NCBI GenBank assembly: GCA_934167875.1
Contig: CAKPMC010000007.1
Location: 1 to 64,000, forward strand
Direction: 5' to 3'
DNA from: an uncultured Bacilli bacterium
GTDB taxonomy: Bacteria > Bacillota_I > Bacilli_A > RF39 > UBA660
DNA length: 64,000 nt
Positions within the stretch are counted from its first letter, which is position 1. Each line of letters begins with the position of its first letter. The position numbers were made by a program, and so were the translations under genes. Shown one piece after another: positions 35,235-44,130 of the stretch. Under the pieces are notes generated by a model. It made no database searches. It saw nothing but the letters and a program-made list of their open reading frames with translations, and was not told where the DNA came from.

Positions 35235-35357
35235 CTAATTCTTTTCATCAAAATCTTCTTCTATATAAATTTTTTCTTCTATTCTAGAACAGTTAGAAGA
35301 CATCTTAAATACAACATAATTAAAAACAAGTATTAAACCAATTATAAAGTAAATCAT
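35235..35357 (-). CDS. Small single-pass membrane peptide (40 aa)
   Basis: 40 residues: a hydrophobic N-terminus (IYFIIGLILVFNYVVF) followed by an acidic tail (IEEKIYIEEDFDEKN). A strong GGAGG site sits 5 bases before the ATG. It begins 12 bases after the stop of pyrimidine-nucleoside phosphorylase, so it is co-transcribed with it and ends before the long terminator hairpin. Function unknown; possibly a regulator or anchor of a membrane complex. Confidence 0.65.
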   Translation of the reverse strand: MIYFIIGLILVFNYVVFKMSSNCSRIEEKIYIEEDFDEKN

Positions 35358-35368
35358 AAATCCTCCAA

Positions 35369-36631
35369 TTATATTACTTCATCATGTTTAGTATCATCAG
35401 ACGTAAAAGTATAATAATCAGTAATATCTTCTGTAATAGGACTAGCACCTTCTTTTAAATACAAAGTGCACAAAACATCACCGATCTTAACATCATCACC
35501 AATTTTTTTCTTTAACACTATTCCAACACTAGGATCAACTTTATCCTCTTTAGTTTTTCTTCCACCACCCAAATCAAGTGATAGTTTACCAAAACGATAT
35601 GCATCCATATTAATAACATGACCACTTTTAGTTGAGTGAATATCCTGAGTATTTTTACTAACACGTATCTTACTCAAATCTCCACCTTGACTAGCTATAA
35701 TTTCTTGAAATTTTTGATAAGCTCTACCACTAGTTAAAGCATCATCTACCATTTTATTAGCTTCATTAATATCTTTTCCTAATGCCATTTGAACCATCTT
35801 ACTAGATAAAGCCTTAGACAAAGCTACCAAATAATTATTTTCTTCATTACATAATATTTTAATTACTTCCAAAATTTCCAAGGCATTACCTATAGAAGTA
35901 CCAAGTGGAATATCCATATAAGTAATCATAGTTTCAACATCTCTACCATAATGTTTACCTATTTCTTTCATAATTCTAGATATTTCAACAGCATCATCTT
36001 TAGTTTTTAATAAAGCACCATTTCCAACTTTAACATCAAGTACTATTTTATCAGCACCACTAGCAATTTTCTTACTCATAATACTAGTAGCAATTAAAGG
36101 AATAGATTCAACTGTACCAGTAACATCACGAAGTGCATATACTTTCTTATCAAGTGGAGCAAGGTTTTTAGTTTGACTAATAATACAAGCACCAACCTCA
36201 TTAAGTTGATTAATAAATTCCTCTTCTGTTAAATTAACTCTAAATCCAGGAATACTCTCGAGTTTATCAATAGTTCCACCAGTATGACCTAAACCCCTAC
36301 CACTCATTTTAGGAACTTTTATACCTAAAGAAGCAGCAATAGATGCAACAATTAAAGTTGTTTTATCACCAACACCACCTGTTGAATGTTTATCAACTGT
36401 AATACCATGAACACTATCTAAATTTAAAATATCGCCACTATTAATAAAAATATCTGTAAGATCAAAGATTTCTCTATCAGTCATTCCCTTTATACAAATA
36501 GCCATTAATAAACTACTCATTTGATAATCAGGAATATCACCATTATAATATCCAAGAAAAGCCTGACTAAGTTCTTCTTTAGATAAAACATTACCTAATC
36601 TTTTTTTATTAATTATATCTACCATTGTCAT
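35369..36631 (-). CDS. pdp: Pyrimidine-nucleoside phosphorylase
   Basis: 420 residues. Signature VDKHSTGGVGDKTTLIVASI and SGRGLGHTGGTIDKLE identify the thymidine/pyrimidine-nucleoside phosphorylase family; the C-terminal domain with GRKTKEDKVDPSVGIVL is complete. It splits thymidine, uridine or deoxyuridine into base and (deoxy)ribose-1-phosphate for salvage. Followed at 12 bases by the 40-residue membrane peptide. Confidence 0.96.
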   Translation of the reverse strand: MTMVDIINKKRLGNVLSKEELSQAFLGYYNGDIPDYQMSSLLMAICIKGMTDREIFDLTDIFINSGDILNLDSVHGITVDKHSTGGVGDKTTLIVASIAASLGIKVPKMSGRGLGHTGGTIDKLESIPGFRVNLTEEEFINQLNEVGACIISQTKNLAPLDKKVYALRDVTGTVESIPLIATSIMSKKIASGADKIVLDVKVGNGALLKTKDDAVEISRIMKEIGKHYGRDVETMITYMDIPLGTSIGNALEILEVIKILCNEENNYLVALSKALSSKMVQMALGKDINEANKMVDDALTSGRAYQKFQEIIASQGGDLSKIRVSKNTQDIHSTKSGHVINMDAYRFGKLSLDLGGGRKTKEDKVDPSVGIVLKKKIGDDVKIGDVLCTLYLKEGASPITEDITDYYTFTSDDTKHDEVI

Positions 36632-36703
36632 AAGAACACCCTCTATTCTTATAATTAATTATATCAAAAACAAATTATTTGTACACTAATTTCGTTTTAT
36701 TTA

Positions 36704-36735
36704 AAGAAAAAAGTGTACCATCAAAAGTACACTTT
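36704..36735 (-). terminator. Intrinsic terminator after the Cro/CI regulator
   Basis: AAAGTGTAC and GTACACTTT form a 9-bp stem with loop TTTTGATG, followed by T6. It begins at the stop codon. Confidence 0.85.
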
Positions 36736-37090
36736 ATCTCATCTTTTTTTCTATATATTCTATTGTTCTCTTAGGGTCAGTTATAAGTTTTTCATATAGT
36801 TTAATATGCATTCTAAGTTCTCTAATTAACTCTATTTCATCTTTAGCAAGATTAATAAAACACTTAGGATCATCTTCTGCTACTGTAAAAGTATCTACAC
36901 CTAATAGATAAGCTAAATCAACACCTAAACTATTGGCTAAATCAATTAAAGTATCAAGTGTAGGTGTTCTAGTACCATTTTCGTAACAACAAATACTAAC
37001 TTTGGTAACACCAACCATTTCACCAAGTTGCTTTTGTGTTAAACCAACTTCTTTTCTAAGTTCTTTCAATCTTGTACTAAATAGAACCAT
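36734..37090 (-). CDS. Cro/CI-family transcriptional regulator
   Basis: 118 residues. N-terminal HTH_3 (RLKELRKEVGLTQKQLGEMVGVTKVSICCYENGTRTP, residues ~6-42), then a LANSLGVDLAYLLG continuation and a helical C-terminal tail (IRELRMHIKLYEKLI). The spacer upstream carries ATAATGTACCTATATTAT, an imperfect inverted repeat near a TATAAT box, so it may autoregulate. It is monocistronic. Targets unknown. Confidence 0.9.
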   Translation of the reverse strand: MVLFSTRLKELRKEVGLTQKQLGEMVGVTKVSICCYENGTRTPTLDTLIDLANSLGVDLAYLLGVDTFTVAEDDPKCFINLAKDEIELIRELRMHIKLYEKLITDPKRTIEYIEKKMR

Positions 37091-37176
37091 AAAACCACCT
37101 CAATCCTATTTCCCATAATATAGGTACATTATAGTGAAATCTTGTCGTATTTTGAGGTAAGTTAACTAATTAGAAA

Positions 37177-37527
37177 CTAATCTTGTTTTTCTTCTTTTTC
37201 TTTAGAATCTTTATTTGAAGATAAAAAAGTAACTTTTTCAGCTATTACTTCTAAAACATATTTCTTATTATCATCTTTTTCTACTAATCTAGATTGAAGT
37301 CTACCTTTAACGCCAACAATATCGCCTTTATCGCAATATTCAGTCGTACAACTAGCAACATTATCCCAAAGTATACAATCAATAAAATCAGTATCATATT
37401 CACCATTAATATTTTTAAAACTTCTAGGAACAGCTAAAGTAATAAAAGTATATTTTTTAGAATTTTCTGATGTTTTTAGTTCTGGTTTCCTAACTAATCT
37501 ACCAACTAAAACTATTTGATTAAGCAT
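37177..37527 (-). CDS. ssb: Short single-stranded DNA-binding protein
   Basis: 116 residues from the ATG at 37527, which has AAAGGAGG 6 bases upstream; an in-frame start 33 bases earlier lacks one. OB-fold begins LNQIVLVGRLVRKPEL with FIDCILWDNVA in the middle. The tail is short and Lys/Glu-rich and lacks the DDDIPF-type acidic tip that recruits partners, as in the competence-type SsbB of Bacillus. It may be an accessory SSB, with the main ssb elsewhere. Single gene. Confidence 0.88.
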   Translation of the reverse strand: MLNQIVLVGRLVRKPELKTSENSKKYTFITLAVPRSFKNINGEYDTDFIDCILWDNVASCTTEYCDKGDIVGVKGRLQSRLVEKDDNKKYVLEVIAEKVTFLSSNKDSKEKEEKQD

Positions 37528-37611
37528 ATTATTCCTCCTTTCTGGGTTGTATGCTAACATATTAAAAAAGGTCTAGCAAATGACCAATTTTACAATTTCA
37601 TTCCAAAAAGC

Positions 37612-37652
37612 AAAACAAAAAGAGAAATCGTTATTAGTAATTTCTCTTTTTA
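37612..37652 (-). terminator. Intrinsic terminator after sufB
   Basis: AAAAAGAGAAAT pairs with ATTTCTCTTTTT around an 11-base loop. It is nearly symmetrical and could work in both directions. It lies about 40 bases after the sufB stop. Confidence 0.75.
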
Positions 37653-37690
37653 ATACACAAAATATAATTCAAAAAATAAGTTTACAAGTT

Positions 37691-39010
37691 TTATAAATTT
37701 TTTTTCAAAAGTTGATTTAATTCAACTGCATATTCCATTGGCAATTCTTCTCTAAACTTTTCAATAAATCCTAATATAATTAATTCCGTCGCTTTTTCTT
37801 CATCAACACCACGACTCATCATATAAAATAGCTTATCATCACTAATCTTAGAAACAGTTGCCTCGTGTTCAATATTACTACTACTATTACTACATATATT
37901 AATTGGAATAGTATCACTCTTAGAAATATCATCAAGTATTAAAGTATCACATTTAACCATACTACTACTATTAGTAGCAGACTCTTTAATATCAACTTTA
38001 CCACGATAAGTAGCATTACCACCATTTTTGGCTATACTCTTAGAAATAATAGTACTCTTAGTATTTTTACCTATATGAATCATTCTAGCTCCAGTATCTT
38101 GTTCCTGATAATTACTAGCAACACTAATAGTAATACAAATACCTTCTGCCCTATCACCCTTTAAAATACAAGCAGGATACTTCATAGTAACACGACTACC
38201 AATATTACCATCAATCCACTCCATCACACCGTCTGTATCAACTAATGCTCTTTTAGTAACTAAATTATTAACATTAGTAGCCCAATTTTGAATTGTACTA
38301 TAACGACACTTACTACCTTTACCAACATAAATCTCAACAACAGCTGCATGCAAACTAGATTCACTATAATTAGGAGCTGTACATCCTTCTATATAATGTA
38401 AGCTACTATCATCATCCACTATAATCAAAGTTCTTTCAAACTGTCCCATATTACGACTATTAATTCTAAAATAACTCTGAAGTGGTCTATCAAGCTCAGT
38501 ATGAGGAGGAATATAAATAAAACTACCCCCACTAAAAACAGTACTATTAAGTGCTGCATACTTATTATCAGCATTTGATACAATTTTTCCAAAATATTTT
38601 CTAGCTATTTCTGGATACTTCTTAAGTCCTTCTTCAATTGAAGTAAAAATAACATTCTTCTTAGTAAGTTCCTCCAACATATTATGATAAATTACTTCAC
38701 TTTCATATTGAACACCCATACCATCTAAATGTTTTTCACTTTCAAGTACTCCAACTGAATTAAGTTCATCACGAATACTACAACTAATATCATTCCAATT
38801 ATTTTTAATAGTATCTTCCCTAGTTTTATAATAAATTACTTTATCAAAATCAATATCTGCTTTAGGTCCAAAATTAGCATCTCCTAATTTCTGAAAAAGT
38901 TCAAAACTCTTTAAACGATAATCAAGTACCCAACTATCTTCTTCTTTAAACTCTGATATTTTTTTTATTTTATCCTTATCTAAACCGACGATTTCCAAAA
39001 AAATCACCAC
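37691..39010 (-). CDS. sufB: Fe-S cluster assembly protein SufB
   Basis: 439 residues. SufBD core domain with YIPPHTELDRPLQSYFRIN, LHYIEGCTAPNYSESSLHAAVVEIYVG and a Cys/His-rich end (SNIEHEATVSKISDDKLFYMMSRG). The SufBC2D complex is the scaffold that builds Fe-S clusters. The start is uncertain: GTG at 39010 or TTG at 38998 (GTGGTGA upstream). Last gene of suf. It starts 20 bases after the unknown gene between it and sufU. Confidence 0.95.
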   Translation of the reverse strand: MVIFLEIVGLDKDKIKKISEFKEEDSWVLDYRLKSFELFQKLGDANFGPKADIDFDKVIYYKTREDTIKNNWNDISCSIRDELNSVGVLESEKHLDGMGVQYESEVIYHNMLEELTKKNVIFTSIEEGLKKYPEIARKYFGKIVSNADNKYAALNSTVFSGGSFIYIPPHTELDRPLQSYFRINSRNMGQFERTLIIVDDDSSLHYIEGCTAPNYSESSLHAAVVEIYVGKGSKCRYSTIQNWATNVNNLVTKRALVDTDGVMEWIDGNIGSRVTMKYPACILKGDRAEGICITISVASNYQEQDTGARMIHIGKNTKSTIISKSIAKNGGNATYRGKVDIKESATNSSSMVKCDTLILDDISKSDTIPINICSNSSSNIEHEATVSKISDDKLFYMMSRGVDEEKATELIILGFIEKFREELPMEYAVELNQLLKKNL

Positions 39011-39029
39011 TTTTCTTTCTACAATTATA

Positions 39030-39494
39030 TTAATATTCTATTTTTTTAACCGGTATTTCCATTTGTTTTTTATCTATAAATTCCTTAACTAAGCCATCCA
39101 TTTTAATAGTATCATCTCCATAACAAGACATAATTGCTTCACTATACTCATCATCAAGTAAAATTACAGATTTACTATTATTAATATTATCAACCAATCT
39201 TATTATTCCCAAAAAGTCAGCATTTTGTAAAGCTTCTTCAATTTCTAAAAAATTTCCTTCTACTACTTGTTTTACAGCAACATTCTGAAATAAATCACTA
39301 TATCTATCATCACCCTTAAATGGATATAAATCATATCTCAAACTATTTCTATCAAAAAAAGTCTGATTATTAGCATGCATACAAGCAAAAAACAACTTAA
39401 TAAAATTATAATCACTAATTGGTTTAGGTGACTGATTTACTGTCTTTGATCTTAAATTAGTTTCTTCGCTATTTTCTCTATTTATATTGTCCAT
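39030..39494 (-). CDS. Unknown protein inside the suf operon
   Basis: 154 residues. The N-terminal about 25 residues are polar and probably disordered (DNINRENSEETNLRSK); the rest is helical with acidic patches (FLEIEEALQNADFLGIIRLVDN). No cysteines that look like cluster ligands beyond two isolated ones. It lies 17 bases after sufU and 20 bases before sufB, on the same strand, and is therefore likely co-expressed with Fe-S assembly. I do not recognise the family. Confidence 0.7.
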   Translation of the reverse strand: MDNINRENSEETNLRSKTVNQSPKPISDYNFIKLFFACMHANNQTFFDRNSLRYDLYPFKGDDRYSDLFQNVAVKQVVEGNFLEIEEALQNADFLGIIRLVDNINNSKSVILLDDEYSEAIMSCYGDDTIKMDGLVKEFIDKKQMEIPVKKIEY

Positions 39495-39511
39495 AATAAT
39501 CTCCTCTAGTA

Positions 39512-39931
39512 CTACATTTTATCTATAATCTTTTTTACTGATTCAAAAGGTAAAAGTGCACACTTCTTACGATTAGGTTGTCTATAAATTTCATTATAAA
39601 CAATTAATTCACCAAGTAAATTGCTATCATATTCCTTTTCATCAATCATATTTTCATAGTTTTCAACAATCTTAATTATTTCATCCTTAGTTTTACCAAC
39701 CAAAGACTTAATCATAATACTAGTAGCACTAGTTGATATCGCACAAGCTTCACCATCAAAACGTATATCAACCAGCTTACCATCTTCTATTTTATACATA
39801 ATATCTAAGTTATCAATACAACTTTCATTATTAGTATTAATTTTAATATAACTATCATCATCAACTAATCCTCTATTCATAGGATGTTCATAATTATCTA
39901 ACATTATTTCTCTTCTTAATGCTGGTTCCAT
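39512..39931 (-). CDS. sufU: SufU, zinc-dependent sulfur acceptor for SufS
   Basis: 139 residues. Zinc/sulfur ligands in NNESCIDNL (Cys), GEACAISTSATS (Cys) and RKKCALLPFES (Cys), and HPMNRG at the N-terminus. The three Cys and the Asp in SCIDNL match SufU. It accepts persulfide from SufS and passes it to SufB. In order after sufS, as in Bacillus. Confidence 0.95.
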   Translation of the reverse strand: MEPALRREIMLDNYEHPMNRGLVDDDSYIKINTNNESCIDNLDIMYKIEDGKLVDIRFDGEACAISTSATSIMIKSLVGKTKDEIIKIVENYENMIDEKEYDSNLLGELIVYNEIYRQPNRKKCALLPFESVKKIIDKM

Positions 39932-39954
39932 ATTATTATCACTATTCCTTACTT

Positions 39955-41148
39955 CTATAATATAATTTTAAATATCTCCTTTGATTCTTTTAATACTTCA
40001 ATCAATTTATCAATTTCTTTTTCTGTATTATATAAATAAAAACTAATACGACATGTATTCTTTACTAGCAAATCTTCTTTTAATACTTTAGCGCAATGAT
40101 TACCTGCTCTTACACAAATATTATAATGATTCAAATATACTGCTGTATCCTGACTAAATACACCATCAATATTAAAGGCAACAGTACCACCATCTATATC
40201 ACCATTATAAATAACTATACCCTCAACATCTTTTACTTTTTCTAAGAAATACTTCTTTAAATTTCTTTCATGTTCTGATATTTTATCAATTCCAATAGAC
40301 ATTAAATAATCTATAGCACTACCCATTCCAATAACACCAGCTATATTAGGTGTACCTGCTTCTAATCTATTTGGAAGCATTTTATATTCTACTTCACCAT
40401 CACTAGTAAAACTAGAATTCATACCACCACCTACTGTAGTAGGTTTTAATTTATCTAGTAAATCAAATTTCCCATAAAGAACACCAACACCAGTAGGTCC
40501 ACACATCTTATGAGCAGAAAAGGCTAAGAAATCAATATTCATATCCAAAACATCAACTTTCATATGAGGAACACTTTGAGCACCATCAACCACAAATATA
40601 ATATTATTCTTTTTACATAATTCACCTATTTCTTTAACAGGACGAACATCACCTAATACATTAGTAACATGTGCTAGAGAAATAACTTTAGTTTTATCAG
40701 TAATACTTTTTTCCACATTCTCTATAGTTACTAAATGATTATCAAGTGGAATATACTTAATAACTACACCAATTTCTTTAGCTAACTCTATCCAAGGTAA
40801 AAAATTAGAAGCATGCTCAGCCTTAGTAATTAAAACTTCATCACCAGCATGTAAATTATATTTCATATATCCAAACACTATTCTATTTAAAGAATCAGTA
40901 GTACCACTAGTAAAAACTACTTCTTTTTCATTATCACAGTTAATTAAATTCTTAACTTTAGTACGTACTTCCTCATATTTTAAATCTACCTTAAGACTAT
41001 TATCATAATCTCCTCTATGTGCATTAGCAGTATAATCAGTATAATAACTAACAACACTATCAACAACACATTTAGGTTTCATTGTAGTAGCCCCATTATC
41101 AAAATAAATAAAATCTTTATCTAATATAGGAAAATCTTCTCTATGCAT
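39955..41148 (-). CDS. sufS: Cysteine desulfurase SufS
   Basis: 397 residues. PLP-binding Lys in SAHKMCGPTGVGVLYGK; active-site Cys in RAGNHCAKVL near residue 355; group II NifS-like layout (IYFDNGATTMKP start). It removes sulfur from cysteine for Fe-S assembly with SufU. ATG precedes by 2 bases the sufD stop region, so the operon is tightly packed. Confidence 0.96.
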   Translation of the reverse strand: MHREDFPILDKDFIYFDNGATTMKPKCVVDSVVSYYTDYTANAHRGDYDNSLKVDLKYEEVRTKVKNLINCDNEKEVVFTSGTTDSLNRIVFGYMKYNLHAGDEVLITKAEHASNFLPWIELAKEIGVVIKYIPLDNHLVTIENVEKSITDKTKVISLAHVTNVLGDVRPVKEIGELCKKNNIIFVVDGAQSVPHMKVDVLDMNIDFLAFSAHKMCGPTGVGVLYGKFDLLDKLKPTTVGGGMNSSFTSDGEVEYKMLPNRLEAGTPNIAGVIGMGSAIDYLMSIGIDKISEHERNLKKYFLEKVKDVEGIVIYNGDIDGGTVAFNIDGVFSQDTAVYLNHYNICVRAGNHCAKVLKEDLLVKNTCRISFYLYNTEKEIDKLIEVLKESKEIFKIIL

Positions 41149-41150
41149 CT

Positions 41151-41882
41151 TTACACCTCCCTATTAAAATATTTCGTAACTCCATTCATATAATTATCAT
41201 AAGTAGCATTATCAAATTTAAAACTACCAAGTAAGAAAGCCTTTAACAATAAGAACTTAGCATCATCCATACTTATTCCTCTACTCATCATATAAAATAA
41301 AGCTTCTTCCTTAAACTCACCAATATAAGCAGCATGACTTGCTTCTACATCATAGTTTTCTATATAAAGATTAGGATTAATTTGAGACAAGCTATCTTCT
41401 ATTTCTATTATTTGATTATCTTGATGACTTACACATTTACTAGATTCTTTAGGTATACAACCATTAACATCTAAAATAATATCAGCTTTATTTAAACTAA
41501 AACCATGATTACTTAAATAGCTGTTAGTATTAGATACTAAATGTTTTACTTCTACTTTATTATGACTATTTTTACTACTAACAACACTATAATTAGAATA
41601 AACAGTACTATTCTTACCCTCCATATTAATATTAATATTAAATTCACCCTCTAATATTAAAGTATTAATAATTAAATTACTATTTTCATTAATTGAAACA
41701 TTAAGCTTTAAGTCAGAGTATTTACCAAAAATATTAAATGTAATGTTAACATTTTCTTTAACAACAAGAAAAAGTTCTTTATTAATATTATCTAACTCTA
41801 GATAGATATTATCATCATGATCTAAAACATATTTACTATCAATATTATCTTTTTCTATATTGTTCACTAATATTTTATTCAT
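41151..41882 (-). CDS. sufD: Fe-S cluster assembly protein SufD
   Basis: 243 residues from the ATG at 41882 (GAGGATTAAATTC upstream), with an in-frame GTG 15 bases earlier overlapping sufC. Shorter than usual SufD (about 430) and divergent at the N-terminus; the C-terminal signature ASHAAYIGEFKEEALFYMMSRGIS matches SufBD. It is predicted to form the SufBC2D complex with SufB and SufC. The truncation relative to the family is notable. Confidence 0.88.
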   Translation of the reverse strand: MNKILVNNIEKDNIDSKYVLDHDDNIYLELDNINKELFLVVKENVNITFNIFGKYSDLKLNVSINENSNLIINTLILEGEFNININMEGKNSTVYSNYSVVSSKNSHNKVEVKHLVSNTNSYLSNHGFSLNKADIILDVNGCIPKESSKCVSHQDNQIIEIEDSLSQINPNLYIENYDVEASHAAYIGEFKEEALFYMMSRGISMDDAKFLLLKAFLLGSFKFDNATYDNYMNGVTKYFNREV

Positions 41883-41886
41883 GAAT

Positions 41887-42639
41887 TTAATCCTCACTTA
41901 TTTCATTCACACAAAGAAATCCTTTTTCCTCAATTTCTTTAGCAAGTGAAAAGTCTCCGCTCTTAGCTATTTTACCATTTAACATTACATGAACAAATCC
42001 TGGATTAATATAATCTAATATTTTAGTATAGTGAGTAATTATCAATACTGATGCCTCATTATTTTCTTTTAAATAAGAATTTATGTTATCACATACTATT
42101 TTCAAACTATCAACATCAAGTCCTGAATCAAGTTCATCTAAAAGAATAAGATTAGGTTTTAATATTTTCATTTGAAGTATTTCATTTTTCTTTCTTTCTC
42201 CACCGGAAAAATCTTGATTAATAGAACGATGCATCATATTAGGATCCATCTTCAAATCTTTCATAGCTTGTTCCATCATTTGAATAAATGTAAATATTCC
42301 TACATTACTACCTTGTTTACTAGATAAAGCTGTACGTAAGAATTCACTATTAGTAACACCATCAATACTAATAGGTGATTGCATAGCTAAAAATATTCCT
42401 TTTCTACTTCTTTCACAAGTATCAAGTTTTAAAATAGATTCATTATTTAAAGTAATATCACCATTAGTAACTATATAATCTTTACTTCCCATTATAACTT
42501 TAGATAAAGTACTTTTACCTGTTCCATTAGGTCCCATAATAACATGAACTTCGCCTGAATTTATATTTAAAGAAAAATTCTTTAATATTTCTTTCCCATC
42601 TTTACTCTTTACATCAATATTATCAATTATAAATTTCAT
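41887..42639 (-). CDS. sufC: SufC ATPase
   Basis: 250 residues. ABC-type ATPase: Walker A GPNGTGKSTLSK, signature FSGGERKKNEILQM, Walker B LILLDELDSGLD. It powers the SufBCD scaffold. First gene of sufC-sufD-sufS-sufU-unknown-sufB. The promoter candidate at 42664-42691 is appropriate for it. Confidence 0.97.
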   Translation of the reverse strand: MKFIIDNIDVKSKDGKEILKNFSLNINSGEVHVIMGPNGTGKSTLSKVIMGSKDYIVTNGDITLNNESILKLDTCERSRKGIFLAMQSPISIDGVTNSEFLRTALSSKQGSNVGIFTFIQMMEQAMKDLKMDPNMMHRSINQDFSGGERKKNEILQMKILKPNLILLDELDSGLDVDSLKIVCDNINSYLKENNEASVLIITHYTKILDYINPGFVHVMLNGKIAKSGDFSLAKEIEEKGFLCVNEISED

Positions 42640-42663
42640 AACAGATCACCTTTTCCAGTCATT

Positions 42664-42691
42664 ATTTTAACACGATTTTTAAATATTGAAA
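42664..42691 (-). promoter_or_regulatory. Candidate sigma-A promoter of the suf operon
   Basis: TTTCAA and TAAAAT separated by 16 bases on the minus strand, 25 bases before the sufC ATG. Weak consensus but correctly spaced. Confidence 0.4.
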
Positions 42692-42978
42692 ACATAATAA
42701 TTAGTATAAACTAGTAAAACATATATTTATGTCTAAAAATGTTATAAAAATAGAATAATATCTTAAAAAAGAAAAAATATGTAATTATAGAACACAAAGT
42801 TTAACTAAAAAATGTAAATACAGTCGTAAAATTTTGTCGATTAACAGAATTTTGCATAATTATTAAAAAGAGAGACCAATATAAATTTAGAATATCCGCA
42901 AATATTCACAAAACTTTAGAAAATGTTTTATGCATTTTCTTTTTGTATGTTAAAATCAATGTATAGGGAGATGATATT
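42692..42978. other. AT-rich spacer between suf and the HIT gene
   Basis: Divergent spacer with no coding ORF that I can support. It contains an imperfect inverted repeat AAAATTTTGT...ACAGAATTTT (42828-42853), next to a TGTCGAT that is one base off the Spo0A box. A TTAAAAT promoter-like box lies about 25 bases before the HIT ATG. Nothing else seen. Confidence 0.5.
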
Positions 42979-43368
42979 ATGGATTGTTTATTTTGTAAGA
43001 TTATTGAAGGCACAATACCTAGTAAAACAATTTACGAAGATGATTTGGTAAAAGTATTTTTAGATATTAATCCAAATACTAATGGTCATTGTCTAATAAT
43101 ACCTAAGAAGCATATTGTAACTGTAAATGAAGTTGACAGTGAATTAGCTACTCACATTTTAGAAATAGAAAAGAAAATGTATGATTTATTAAAAGAAAAG
43201 TTAAATATTGAAGGTTTAACTATTGTACAAAATAATGATTTAGGTCAAGATGTAAAGCACTATCATGTACATTTAATACCTAGATATAAAGATGATTATT
43301 GGAAAATGAATTTCAGTCAAGAAAGTTTAAAGAATGTTGATGAAATTTATAATGAAATTAATAATTAA
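42979..43368 (+). CDS. hit: HIT-family nucleotide hydrolase
   Basis: 129 residues. The histidine triad reads VKHYHVHLIPR (HxHxH), preceded by DLGQD; N-terminal CLFCKIIEGTIPS carries the CxxC common in the HinT-like branch. It cleaves AMP- or adenylate-linked nucleotides in the cytoplasm. GGGAG precedes the ATG. Monocistronic with a clear terminator. Confidence 0.95.
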   Translation: MDCLFCKIIEGTIPSKTIYEDDLVKVFLDINPNTNGHCLIIPKKHIVTVNEVDSELATHILEIEKKMYDLLKEKLNIEGLTIVQNNDLGQDVKHYHVHLIPRYKDDYWKMNFSQESLKNVDEIYNEINN

Positions 43369-43392
43369 TACCTCTTACGAGGTATTTTTTTT
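43367..43392 (+). terminator. Intrinsic terminator after the HIT gene
   Basis: AATACCTC-TTAC-GAGGTATT then T7. The stem begins at the stop codon. Confidence 0.92.
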
Positions 43393-43556
43393 ATCAAAAT
43401 CATGTCTGTATTATGTCAATTATATGTATATTAAAGCCCCTTTCCATAGTAGAAAATACATTAGAAGAATTGAATAAATCAACTGTCCAAAAATTTGCAA
43501 CAATTAAAAATGGTATAGTCATATGCAAATAAAATTAAATAATACTGATAAATAGA

Positions 43557-43590
43557 AAAAGAATATCCAAATAAATGGATACTCTTTTTT
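43557..43590 (-). terminator. Intrinsic terminator after trmL
   Basis: AAAGAGTATCCA pairs with TGGATATTCTTT (one mismatch) around TTTAT-like loop, followed by TTCTATT on the minus strand, about 20 bases past the stop. Confidence 0.75.
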
Positions 43591-43608
43591 AGTTGATAAC
43601 ACTGAAAA

Positions 43609-44130
43609 TCATTCTCTCTCTAAAAAGTCTTTTCCTTTATGACCTTCATCTAATGGTTCATCTCTTAATAAATCATTATAATCTTGTTGCCTTAACACTT
43701 CATAAGTACATATAGCTACACAATTAGATAAGTTAAGTGCTCTAACATTAGCTGTCATTGGTATTCTCATACAATGATCCAAATCTTCTTTAAGTATTTC
43801 TTTAGGTATACCCGTAGATTCTTTACCAAAAATCAAATAAATATTTCTACTACTATCAGAATAATCAAAACTAGTATGTGGTTTATGTCCATATCTTGTA
43901 AAGTAATAAAAGTCTCCTTCATTTTTACTTTTAAAATCATCCCAATCTTCATAAACAACATATTCTAACTTATCGATATAATTAACACCGCTTCTTTTTA
44001 AATGACTATCATCAAGAATAAATCCAAAAGGTTTAATCAAATGTAATTTACTACCTGTAGCTACACAAGTTCTCATAATATTGCCTGTATTTTGTGGTAT
44101 TTCAGGCTGATATAAAACAATATTTATCAT
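43609..44130 (-). CDS. trmL: tRNA (cytidine/uridine-34-2'-O)-methyltransferase TrmL
   Basis: 173 residues. SPOUT fold: NIVLYQPEIPQNTGNIMRTC at the start, LIFGKESTGIPKEIL and PMTANVRALNLSNCVAICTYE form the deep knot that binds SAM. It methylates the ribose of wobble nucleotide 34 in tRNA-Leu. A short basic/acidic tail follows. ATG overlaps the stop of the thioredoxin-like gene (ATGA). Confidence 0.95.
   Translation of the reverse strand: MINIVLYQPEIPQNTGNIMRTCVATGSKLHLIKPFGFILDDSHLKRSGVNYIDKLEYVVYEDWDDFKSKNEGDFYYFTRYGHKPHTSFDYSDSSRNIYLIFGKESTGIPKEILKEDLDHCMRIPMTANVRALNLSNCVAICTYEVLRQQDYNDLLRDEPLDEGHKGKDFLERE

Noticed and set aside
43413..43532. 39-residue ORF after the HIT gene (MSIICILKPLSIVENTLEEL and following)
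   Set aside because: No ribosome site, and it begins after the HIT terminator. It may be a remnant but I cannot identify it.
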